DNA of 64,000 nucleotides from the NCBI GenBank assembly GCA_963795775.1, contig CAWCJL010000001.1, forward strand, positions 124,001 to 188,000. The letters are read 5' to 3'. A program made the position numbers and the translations under genes. The stretch comes from CAWCJL01 sp963795775 (lineage in GTDB: Bacteria > Acidobacteriota > Terriglobia > Terriglobales > Acidobacteriaceae). The notes beneath the pieces are model-generated. The model worked only from the letters and a program-made list of their open reading frames with translations, made no database searches and was not told where the DNA came from. Of this stretch, positions 33,468 through 40,833 are shown piece after piece (within the stretch, counting starts at the first letter, position 1; each line of letters starts with the position of its first letter).

Positions 33468-35153
33468 ATGGCAGAGCAGGAAACAAGGGCACAAAGAGTT
33501 GAGCGACTGAAGCGGGAAAAGAATCCGTGGGAGGCGTTCGACGAGATTCGCCAGTTTGCGCGCGACGGCCGTTCGAGCGTGCTGCCGGAGTGGGCGAGCA
33601 TGTACCTGAAGTGGTGGGGCATTTACACGCAGGGCGACGGCGTGGGCGCGCTGGGCGGCAAGGGCGGCGAAGGCAAGGCGACCGAGTACTTCATGATGCG
33701 CATCGGGCTGCCCAACGGCATTTTGAGCGCCGACCAGCTCCGAGTGATTGCGGATATCACGCAGCGCTATGCGCGCAACCTGGCGGACATCACGGTGCGG
33801 CAGAACATTCAACTGCACTGGCTCACGATCGAGTCGCTGCCGGCGGTGGTGGACGCACTGGCGTCGGTGGGCCTGTCGCCCAAAGGTGCGTGTGGCGACG
33901 TGGTGCGCAATGTGACCGGGTGCTCGCTGGCGGGGCTGGCGGGGGACGAACTGGTGGACGCCTCGGGGCTGGCACAGGAGATTGCGCATCGGCTTTCGGG
34001 CAACTCTGACTATTACAATTTGCCGCGCAAGTTCAAGATCACCGCTACGGGCTGCCCGCTGTGGTGCTCGTACCCGGAGATCAACGATGTCGCGCTGACG
34101 GCGGTGCGGCGTGGTGCGGAGGTGGGGTACTCGGTGCGGGTGGGGGGCGGCCTTTCCAACGAGCCGCACCTTGCCGTGAAGCTGGATGCGTTTGTGCCGG
34201 CAGCCCAGGCTGCGGACGTGGCAGTTGCCATCGCGGAGCTGTTCCGGTCACAGCAGGGGTTGCGGGAGAACCGCGAGCGTGCGCGCCTGAAGCACCTGTT
34301 TCTGCGCGAGGGGTGGACCGCGGAGCGGTTTCTGCATGAGCTACAGGAGCGGTTACCATTCCGGCTGGAGCCCGGGGTACCGGAGGATGCGCCGGAGGAT
34401 GTGTACCGGGACCACGCGGGAATTCACCGGCAGCGGCAGCCGGGGCTGAGCTATGTGGGGGCGTCCGTGCTGCGCGGACGGCTGACGGGAGAACAACTGG
34501 CGGCCGTGGCGGAGCTGTCGGAGCGCTTTGGCACGGGCGAGTTGCGCACCACGGTGATGCAGAACCTGCTGATCGTGAATGTGCCAACGCTGCGCACAGG
34601 CGAGTTGGCGCGGGAGCTGGGGGCGCTCGGCCTGGAGGTGGAAGGCAGCGCGTTCTGGCGCGGCGCGATCGCCTGCACGGGAACCGAGTTCTGCAAGCTG
34701 GCGATCACGGAAACCAAGGGCTTTGCGCGGTGGCTGGTGGATGAGATGGAGACGCGCCTGCCGGAGTTCGATGAGCAACTGAAGCTGCATGTGACGGGGT
34801 GCCCGAACGGCTGCGGCCAGCACTGGATCGCGGACATCGGCATGGAAGGCAAGAAGATCAAACACGAGGGCCGGCTGGAGGACGCGTACTACTTCTGCGT
34901 GGGCGGGGCGCTCGGCGAGCACGCGCACACCTCGCGACCGGTGGGCTTCCGCTGCCGGGCGACGGAAGTGCCGGAGGCGCTGGAGCGTTTGCTGCGGCAT
35001 TACCTGAGCGATCGCGAATGGGGCGAGAATCTGCGCGCTTACTTTGCGCGGCACAGTGAGGCAGAGTTGCGGGCCGCGCTGGCCGGCGTACCTTTCCACC
35101 CGGTAGAGCGGGATGTGCCTGTGGGGCGCGTGCCGCATGGAGTGGCGGAATGA
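33468..35153 (+). CDS. Ferredoxin-type nitrite/sulfite reductase, probably assimilatory sulfite reductase
   Basis: This protein is 561 residues from the ATG at 33468 (AGGAGA upstream). It has the duplicated nitrite/sulfite reductase fold: N-terminal ferredoxin-like half, NLADITVRQNIQLHWL, KFKITATGCPLWCS, then a second half with ELRTTVMQNLLIVNVP. The siroheme-[4Fe-4S] ligands are in ACTGTEFCKLA (Cys403, Cys409) and HVTGCPNGCGQ (Cys445, Cys449). It would reduce sulfite to sulfide (or nitrite to ammonia) with six electrons from ferredoxin in the cytoplasm. The Cys-rich leader and the two siroheme genes that follow favour sulfite. Its stop overlaps the next start by ATGA. Confidence 0.92.
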   Translation: MAEQETRAQRVERLKREKNPWEAFDEIRQFARDGRSSVLPEWASMYLKWWGIYTQGDGVGALGGKGGEGKATEYFMMRIGLPNGILSADQLRVIADITQRYARNLADITVRQNIQLHWLTIESLPAVVDALASVGLSPKGACGDVVRNVTGCSLAGLAGDELVDASGLAQEIAHRLSGNSDYYNLPRKFKITATGCPLWCSYPEINDVALTAVRRGAEVGYSVRVGGGLSNEPHLAVKLDAFVPAAQAADVAVAIAELFRSQQGLRENRERARLKHLFLREGWTAERFLHELQERLPFRLEPGVPEDAPEDVYRDHAGIHRQRQPGLSYVGASVLRGRLTGEQLAAVAELSERFGTGELRTTVMQNLLIVNVPTLRTGELARELGALGLEVEGSAFWRGAIACTGTEFCKLAITETKGFARWLVDEMETRLPEFDEQLKLHVTGCPNGCGQHWIADIGMEGKKIKHEGRLEDAYYFCVGGALGEHAHTSRPVGFRCRATEVPEALERLLRHYLSDREWGENLRAYFARHSEAELRAALAGVPFHPVERDVPVGRVPHGVAE

Positions 35154-35806
35154 GCACGGGAGCTTCGTTGTTGCCGGTGTTTCTGAAGCTGGAGGGGCGG
35201 CGGTGCGCGGTGATCGGCGCCGGCGCCATTGCGCTTGCCAAGATCGAAAGCCTGCTGGCGTCGGGGGCACGGGTGCGCGTGGTGGCTCCGTCAGCCCGGG
35301 CCGAGGTGCGGACGCTGGCGGAGCAGGGGCGGGTTGTGTGGGAACAGCATCGCTTCACGCCGGAGGACCTCGACGACACCTTTCTGGTGATCGCGGCGAC
35401 GGATGACCCGGCGGTGAACCATACCGTGCATGCGTGCGCAGTGCAGCGGAACATCCTGGTGAACGCGGTGGATGATCCCCCGTTCTGCGATTTCTATTTT
35501 TCTTCCGTCGTGAAGCGCGGAGCGCTGCAGATTGCGATCTCGACGGCGGGCGAAAGCCCGGCGCTAGCACAGCAGTTGCGGCGCGAGATCGACGCGCTGC
35601 TCCCGCAGGAGATCGGGCCGTGGCTCAAGGAGCTGGGCGAGCTACGCCGGGAAGTGCTGGCGACCCATCCGCCGGGCGAGGCGCGTACCACTCTGCTGCA
35701 TACGCTGGCCCAGAAGCCGCTCTGCCCGTCGGAGACCTGTCCGGCGCGCGCACTCGCACACGTTCGGCCGGAGCGCCGGGAAGGGGATTCATGGTGGATA
35801 TCGTGA
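35150..35806 (+). CDS. Precorrin-2 dehydrogenase / sirohydrochlorin ferrochelatase (siroheme synthase N-terminal type)
   Basis: This 218-residue protein has a Rossmann fold (SLLPVFLKLEGRRCAVIGAG, then A-L-A-K-I-E-S-L-L), VIAATDDPAVNHTVHACAVQ, N-A-V-D-D-P-P-F-C-D-F-Y and the IAISTAGESPALAQQLRREI segment of the CysG-N/Met8 family. It oxidises precorrin-2 with NAD+ and inserts iron to make siroheme, the cofactor of the upstream reductase. Four-base overlap with the reductase and 16-base overlap with the methyltransferase show tight coupling. The C-terminal 40 residues are family-variable. Confidence 0.9.
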   Translation: MSTGASLLPVFLKLEGRRCAVIGAGAIALAKIESLLASGARVRVVAPSARAEVRTLAEQGRVVWEQHRFTPEDLDDTFLVIAATDDPAVNHTVHACAVQRNILVNAVDDPPFCDFYFSSVVKRGALQIAISTAGESPALAQQLRREIDALLPQEIGPWLKELGELRREVLATHPPGEARTTLLHTLAQKPLCPSETCPARALAHVRPERREGDSWWIS

Positions 35807-36618
35807 GGCAGTCGAAGGAAGGGAGGCGGGGCGGCAGGGTCTTCCTGGTGGGGGCCGGGCCGGGCGATCCGGAGCTGCTGACGCTCAAGGCGGCGCGCCT
35901 GCTGGCGGAAGCGGACATCGTGCTGCATGACGACCTGGTTTCGGAGTCTATCCTCGCGCTGGCGGGTGCCCAGGCTCTGGTGGTGAGCGTGGGCAAGCGT
36001 TTTGGGGCCAAGCGCGTGACGCAGGGCGAGACCAACGCGCTTATGGTGAACGCGGCGCAGAGCGGGCTGCAGGTGGTGCGCCTGAAGAGTGGGGACCCGC
36101 TGGTGTTTGGGCGCGCAGCGGAAGAGATGGACGCGCTGGAAGCGGCCGACGTGCCCTATGAGGTCGTGCCGGGCATTACGGCGGCATTTGCGGCGGCGGC
36201 GGAGTTGAAGTGTTCGCTGACCGACCGGCGTTCCGCGGCCGGCGTGTGTTTTTCCACCGGGCACCGGGCCGAGACGGCGGAGCCGATGGCGGATGAGCCG
36301 ACACGCGTGGTGTACATGCCGGGGAGGGATTTCGCGGGGATCGCGCGGGAGTGGCTGGCGGCGGGAGATGCGCCTTCGCTGCCCTGCGTGGTGATAGGCC
36401 GCGCGGCGCGACCGGACCAGACGGTGTGCCGCACGGTATTAGCGGAGTTGGCGGAGTACGAGCCGCAGCCCGGACCACTGCTGCTGCTGGCGGGCTGGGC
36501 GCTGGCGCGGGGAGAGCGGGCGGCGTCTGCGCGCGAACTGGACGGCTGGAGCGCGGAGCGCGGGGCTGCTGGCTGGCCAGCGCACGAGGTGCTGGAGGGC
36601 GAGATCCGCGGAGTATAG
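35791..36618 (+). CDS. cobA: Uroporphyrinogen-III C-methyltransferase
   Basis: The protein is 275 residues from the ATG at 35791. The upstream part of the open frame overlaps the previous gene and is dropped. SUMT motifs are visible: RVFLVGAGPGDPELLTLKAA, the D-I-V-L-H-D-D-L-V segment, RLKSGDPLVFGRAAEEM, the YEVVPGITAAFAAAAEL SAM pocket and S-T-G-H. It methylates uroporphyrinogen III twice to precorrin-2, feeding the preceding dehydrogenase/chelatase. The three genes together supply the reductase and its cofactor, and all lie downstream of the putative cysteine attenuator. Confidence 0.93.
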   Translation: MVDIVRQSKEGRRGGRVFLVGAGPGDPELLTLKAARLLAEADIVLHDDLVSESILALAGAQALVVSVGKRFGAKRVTQGETNALMVNAAQSGLQVVRLKSGDPLVFGRAAEEMDALEAADVPYEVVPGITAAFAAAAELKCSLTDRRSAAGVCFSTGHRAETAEPMADEPTRVVYMPGRDFAGIAREWLAAGDAPSLPCVVIGRAARPDQTVCRTVLAELAEYEPQPGPLLLLAGWALARGERAASARELDGWSAERGAAGWPAHEVLEGEIRGV

Positions 36619-36632
36619 CGGCACGCAGGAGA

Positions 36633-36658
36633 CGGAGCGCGGCCGCAATTGCGCTCCG
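36633..36658. terminator. Stem-loop between convergent cobA and GH18 genes
   Basis: CGGAGCGC (36633-36640) and GCGCTCCG (36651-36658) form an 8-bp stem with a 10-nt loop 15 bp after the cobA stop. There is no T-tract, so termination is uncertain. Confidence 0.35.
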
Positions 36659-36674
36659 GCCTGGTAAAAGGAGA

Positions 36675-38114
36675 TTAGCGGGTGGACGTGGACGAAGTGT
36701 GGTCTGCGCTGGCTGCGTCTCCTGGCTCGGTCTTTTGGGAGGGCGGCTGCCCTTCGGGTGCTTGTAGTGCGGCTGTGGCTCGATCCTGTGCCGGGACGTG
36801 CCGCGCCGCTTGTGTTCCGGGCGCGCTAGTGAGCGCCTGGTGCGCCTGCCTGAGCAGCCGAGCGTCCGCCGTGTCACCGCTCAATTCCCAGATCATGATG
36901 CCGCCGAGATGGTGGTCCACGGCGTAGTGCCCCTTGAGTTCAATGGAGACGGGGTCGTCGTAGGTCCAGAAGGTCTCGCCATCGAAGAGCCAAGGGGCGC
37001 CGGAGTGGGGATCGCGGCGTGCGGTGAAATCCTTCCCCAGTGCCTGGATGTAGCGGTAGGAGCGGTCTTCGTGGTCGGATTCGCCGGGCTGGAATAGGCC
37101 GTCGTTGGTGTCCTCGACGGCGGTCCAGCTATAGCCGTAAAAGGGAATACCGATGAGCAGCCGGTCCGCCGGCACGCCCGCCGCCTCGTAGGCGGCAATG
37201 CTGTGGTCGATGTTGCCCTGATGTTGCGCGCCGGGGCTGGGAAAGAGCGGCGCGAGAAACCCGGTGGTCCGGTTCCACGGGCCGGTGTAGTCGTAGCTCA
37301 TGAGGCCGACCTGATCGACCAGCCGGCTGACCGCGACGAAATCCGTGCCGGAGTACATGTTCGGGCTGGGGCCGACCGCGATGGTGAGGCGCAGGCCGGG
37401 ACGAAGGGCGTCCATCTGGCGGCGGAATTCGGTGAGCAGGGCCAAAAAGTTCTCGGCGTCCTCGGCGTCGGGATATTCCCAGTCCACGTCGATACCGTCG
37501 AACAGGTGCGGGACGTCAATGCCGGGCGCAAGGTGGCCGCGAAGAAAGGTATCGACGCAGGAAGTGACGAAGGCGGTGCGGTTCTCAGGCCGGGCATCTT
37601 GGGCGAAGGACGCGGCCTTCCCCTCGAGCGAGATCAGCAATTTGAGGTGGGGATACCGGCGCTTGAGCAACTGGAGCTGATGGAGGTTGCCGCGGAACCG
37701 TGCGTCGGGGCTATCGGCCCGGCCACTGACGCTGTCACGTGCAGAAAAGGTGAGTTCCAGGTCGGCGTGGGGATCGGCGACCGAGCAGCGGCCCCCGGTA
37801 ACGAAGCCCTGCGCGTAGTTGATCTGGTCGAGCATGCGGACGCCGCCGTTGCGGACGAGATCTTTTACATAGTAGGGCGGATCGTTATAGATGCCCCATT
37901 GAGGGAAGTAACCCACCGTTACCGGGTGCCTGGGGACGGTGCTGGACTGAATCCGGGCCTGGGCTTGGGCCTGCGCCTGATGTTGCAGCGCTGGAATGCC
38001 GGGAACCAGGCAGAGCACCACGAGCACGAGAGCCCAGCCGCGCAAGGTGCCACGGCGCAAGCTGATGAAAGCAAAGGGAGAAAAGCGATTCCGGATGGGT
38101 GTGGGTAAAAGCAA
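36675..38114 (-). CDS. Secreted GH18 family glycoside hydrolase (chitinase-like)
   Basis: This is a 479-residue precursor. A long n-region (MLLPTPIRNRFSPFAFISLR) precedes the signal core GWALVLVVLCLVPGIPAL and a Gln-Ala linker. The GH18 TIM barrel begins VTVGYFPQWGIY. Hallmarks are KLLISLEGK and the active site DGIDVDWEYP, with D206, D209, D211 and the acid Glu213, followed by DQVGLMSYDYTGPWNRTTGF, LLIGIPFYGYSW and the final GGIMIWELSGD. It cleaves beta-1,4 GlcNAc linkages in chitin or peptidoglycan-like polymers outside the cell. The C-terminal 40 residues are polar and disordered. It faces the siroheme operon. Confidence 0.93.
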   Translation of the reverse strand: MLLPTPIRNRFSPFAFISLRRGTLRGWALVLVVLCLVPGIPALQHQAQAQAQARIQSSTVPRHPVTVGYFPQWGIYNDPPYYVKDLVRNGGVRMLDQINYAQGFVTGGRCSVADPHADLELTFSARDSVSGRADSPDARFRGNLHQLQLLKRRYPHLKLLISLEGKAASFAQDARPENRTAFVTSCVDTFLRGHLAPGIDVPHLFDGIDVDWEYPDAEDAENFLALLTEFRRQMDALRPGLRLTIAVGPSPNMYSGTDFVAVSRLVDQVGLMSYDYTGPWNRTTGFLAPLFPSPGAQHQGNIDHSIAAYEAAGVPADRLLIGIPFYGYSWTAVEDTNDGLFQPGESDHEDRSYRYIQALGKDFTARRDPHSGAPWLFDGETFWTYDDPVSIELKGHYAVDHHLGGIMIWELSGDTADARLLRQAHQALTSAPGTQAARHVPAQDRATAALQAPEGQPPSQKTEPGDAASADHTSSTSTR

Positions 38115-38296
38115 GGGTCACCGTACCTCTTCCGATTGAGACGCAATGCGCCGGACAAACGTGCTCAGGAGTGGTTGGGCAGGATGAATCTGTTTAGGGT
38201 CGATCCGGTTTGTAAGAGCTTGGGTGCCAGTGCTGCAGAATACCGGGGACCCTGAAAGAATAAATTTACATAGGCCTTGTCAAAAATACCACGTGT

Positions 38297-38311
38297 GTGT
38301 AATTATTACAC
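38297..38311. promoter_or_regulatory. Perfect 15-bp inverted repeat upstream of the LuxR-type gene
   Basis: GTGTAAT-T-ATTACAC is a perfect palindrome about one single base, 27 bp upstream of the ATG at 38339. Position and symmetry suit a dimeric regulator's operator, possibly autoregulatory. The rest of the 224-bp gap between this gene and the divergent GH18 gene shows no other clear feature. Confidence 0.5.
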
Positions 38312-38338
38312 CGTTTTCCACTTGGCAGGCGAGGCGCA

Positions 38339-39163
38339 ATGAAAAAGGTACTGTTGGCTGATAATCAGGCGATTTTCCGAGCTGGATTGGCCCGGGTGTT
38401 GTCCACCGATCACGATCTGCGGCTGGCGGCGCAGTGCGAGGACCAGAACCGTCTCATGCTGGCGATTGTGACGTATCCCAGCTCCGTGGTGATCTTCGCA
38501 TCGGGGATCCTCAAAGGGTTGGATGAGGTGATGGCGAAGATGAAGGCGGCGGGGAGCGTGGCCGTGGTGATCGCGGAGGAGAACGAGCCGACCGATCGCT
38601 ATGGGCGTGCGGGCGTGCGGGGATTGATCTACCGCAATACGACGGGTGAGGCCTTTCTCCACTGTGTGCGGCACGTCGCCCGGGGAGGGACGGCAATCGA
38701 GCGGTCCTCCACGGCGGTGGTGCGCAGCCAGCAGGACTTTGCCGGTGTCCGACTGCGGGAGACGCTTACCCGGAAGGAGCTGCAGGTCGTCCACCTGATT
38801 ACGCAGGGGTACAAGAACCGGCAGATTGCCGATTCCCTGCACACCAGCGAGCAGGTGGTGAAGAACTACGTACGCAATGTGTTCGATAAGGTGGGCGTGT
38901 CCGACCGACTGGAGCTGGCGATTTTCGCGCTGAATCACGAGGTGCTGGCGACGGCGGCGCTGGCGGCGGCACAGCCGCTCCTGGGGACCGGGGCGGGGGT
39001 GACGGGCGCGGTGGGGACGAGGCCGACCGCGCCGGTGCGCGCGGCCAGAACGGCGAAGACGGAACGGGTACCGGCGGTTCCGTTTGCGCTGCCCATTCCG
39101 CCGGAGCTGGCGAACTTCGGAGCAGCCACGACAAGTGCAACCGCGGCGGTCTCCTCCTTATAA
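38339..39163 (+). CDS. LuxR-type response regulator with degenerate receiver domain
   Basis: This 274-residue protein has residues 1-120 folding like a receiver (MKKVLLADNQAIFRAGLARV). However, the strand that should end in the phospho-acceptor Asp reads SVVIFASGILKG, with Ala/Ser at 54-55, and the conserved Lys position reads L-I-Y-R-N-T-T. Residues about 140-205 are a LuxR/NarL HTH (LTRKELQVVHLITQGYKNRQ, then VVKNYVRNVFDKVGVSDRLE). A 65-residue Ala/Pro-rich tail follows. It should bind DNA, but not by standard phosphorylation, so it is probably phosphorylation-independent. It sits upstream of the pilus region and may regulate it (inference). Confidence 0.88.
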   Translation: MKKVLLADNQAIFRAGLARVLSTDHDLRLAAQCEDQNRLMLAIVTYPSSVVIFASGILKGLDEVMAKMKAAGSVAVVIAEENEPTDRYGRAGVRGLIYRNTTGEAFLHCVRHVARGGTAIERSSTAVVRSQQDFAGVRLRETLTRKELQVVHLITQGYKNRQIADSLHTSEQVVKNYVRNVFDKVGVSDRLELAIFALNHEVLATAALAAAQPLLGTGAGVTGAVGTRPTAPVRAARTAKTERVPAVPFALPIPPELANFGAATTSATAAVSSL

Positions 39164-39170
39164 GGAGGAG
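39151..39170. repeat. 20-bp perfect palindrome over the luxR-type stop codon
   Basis: CTCCTCCTTATAAGGAGGAG is its own reverse complement and contains the TAA stop of the regulator. Its right half, AAGGAGGAG, also looks like a strong ribosome binding site, but no ORF follows. The rest of the 261-bp gap to 39424 holds an imperfect G/C hairpin (39199-39227) and nothing else I can name. Confidence 0.6.
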
Positions 39171-39424
39171 GCGAAGAGTGGCGTTCTCCGGCGCAGGCTT
39201 TGGGGCGGCATCTGCTGCCCCCAAAATCAGGACGGCCGGACAGAGATGCGCTCCCACTCTACGGGGCCATGTAGGCGAGAACGTGTCCGGGTCTGCGCCA
39301 ATCCAGTCTACTTCCGGGGGATGTCAGAGCAGTATGGCGCGGCGGTAGACTCGTCGAGACCTGACGAGAAAGTTGTGCCGGGTGCGCGGGTAAAGCTGCT
39401 ATTGCCGGGAGTGTACTTGGATTC

Positions 39425-40747
39425 ATGAGAGAAGAGGAGCCGGAAAACCACCAGGGCGGGCGCGTTCATACCACTGCGATTCTCGTTACCGCTGCGCTGT
39501 TGCGGCTGGGAGTTTTCTGGCTGGTGGTGGCGCACTTTCCGCATAACTGGCTTTTTCTGAAGGGGCGGGAGCTGGGCGTGCTGGCACAGTCTCTAAGCAC
39601 GGGCCACGGTTACAGCTCGCCCTTTGGCGGATCAACTGGCCCGACGGCTTACCTGGCGCCCGGATATCCCGCGCTCATCGCGCTGTTCTTTCGTGTCTTC
39701 GGTGTTTGCAGCTATGCCTCGGAAATCGCGATCCTGCTGTTACAGATTACGTTCTCCGTGGTCACCGTCGCCCTGATTCTGTATCTTGCGCGCAAGCTCT
39801 TCGGCTCGAGCACAGCGAACGTGGCCGGTTTTCTGTGGGCTGTGTCGCCTCCACTGCTATGGTTGCCGACCATTTTCTGGGATACGAGCTTGTCGATGTT
39901 ATTTGTTATCGGCTTCACTGCTTTCGCTTGGCGGCTAGGAGATGGGGCGAGGTCGTGGGAGTGGGTACTCTTCGGGCTGCTGGCCGGGGGAGCACTGCTG
40001 GTGAATCCCTCGCTTCTGTTGTTGCTGCTTGGTCTGGTGGGCTGGGCTGCTGTGGTCGGTCGCCGCGCTGCTCATTCGAGGTATGTGCCGGTGTGGGCGC
40101 TGGTAATGATCGGCGTCGTGCTGGCACCCTGGGCGGTGCGCAATGAGCACAAGTTGCACGCGTTCATTCCGCTGCGCAGCAATCTCGGCTTTGAGCTATG
40201 GAACGGCAACCAGCCGGGCGGCGATGGGACATTCGAGGAATCGCTGCACCCGGTGTTTAACGCGCGGGAGATGCAGCTTTACCAGCGCCTCGGCGAAGTG
40301 CGTTACATGCGGGAGAAGCAGGCCTTGGCGGTGCAGAGTATTCGGACGCATCGCGGAGAGTTCCTGTTGGTCAGCACGAAACGATGGATGCGTTTCTGGT
40401 CAGGCATGGCACAGGGTTCCAAGGAGAAAACCTCCGGCCTCATTGTGGCGCATGTGGCATTTACCAGCATGGCCGGGCTTGCCGGACTGCTGCTCTTGAC
40501 GCGTCACAGCAGGGAACTGGCCGCGCTGCTTGCCCTGCCCTTATTGTTATTTCCGCTGCCGTACTACATCACGCATCCGGACGTTCGCTTTCGCTTGTTG
40601 CTGGATCCGCTGCTGATCATTCTGGCGGCCCATGCGGTGCGGCAGCTCTGGGCTGTTGTGTCGCCGGACAGGGAAGGCGCAGGCCGCGTTACAGAGCGGG
40701 CCGGCCATAAGAAGCTCGAAATTCCCGCGGCCGCTGAACTACTCTAA
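39425..40747 (+). CDS. Polytopic membrane glycosyltransferase-like protein (GT39/ArnT-like)
   Basis: This 440-residue protein has about nine to ten hydrophobic segments. The first loop, LKGRELGVLAQSLSTGHGYS, followed by A-Y-L-A-P-G-Y-P, is the dolichyl/undecaprenyl-phosphate-sugar transferase pattern (the D/E-x-x-x-Y-A-x-x-L-x-x-G loop, here R-E-L-G-V-L-A-Q-S-L). Members of the GT39/ArnT clan move a sugar from a polyprenyl phosphate to proteins or lipids on the outer face of the membrane. The substrate is unknown. Proximity to the Flp pilin genes raises pilin glycosylation as a guess. It converges on the next membrane-protein gene. Confidence 0.72.
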   Translation: MREEEPENHQGGRVHTTAILVTAALLRLGVFWLVVAHFPHNWLFLKGRELGVLAQSLSTGHGYSSPFGGSTGPTAYLAPGYPALIALFFRVFGVCSYASEIAILLLQITFSVVTVALILYLARKLFGSSTANVAGFLWAVSPPLLWLPTIFWDTSLSMLFVIGFTAFAWRLGDGARSWEWVLFGLLAGGALLVNPSLLLLLLGLVGWAAVVGRRAAHSRYVPVWALVMIGVVLAPWAVRNEHKLHAFIPLRSNLGFELWNGNQPGGDGTFEESLHPVFNAREMQLYQRLGEVRYMREKQALAVQSIRTHRGEFLLVSTKRWMRFWSGMAQGSKEKTSGLIVAHVAFTSMAGLAGLLLLTRHSRELAALLALPLLLFPLPYYITHPDVRFRLLLDPLLIILAAHAVRQLWAVVSPDREGAGRVTERAGHKKLEIPAAAELL

Positions 40748-40833
40748 GTAGCCAAGATAAAAACCTGACCGTGAGAGTCCTCCGCGAGCCAGAGATAGTC
40801 TGGCCCACCTCTCCCAATTCGGGTGACTTGTTC

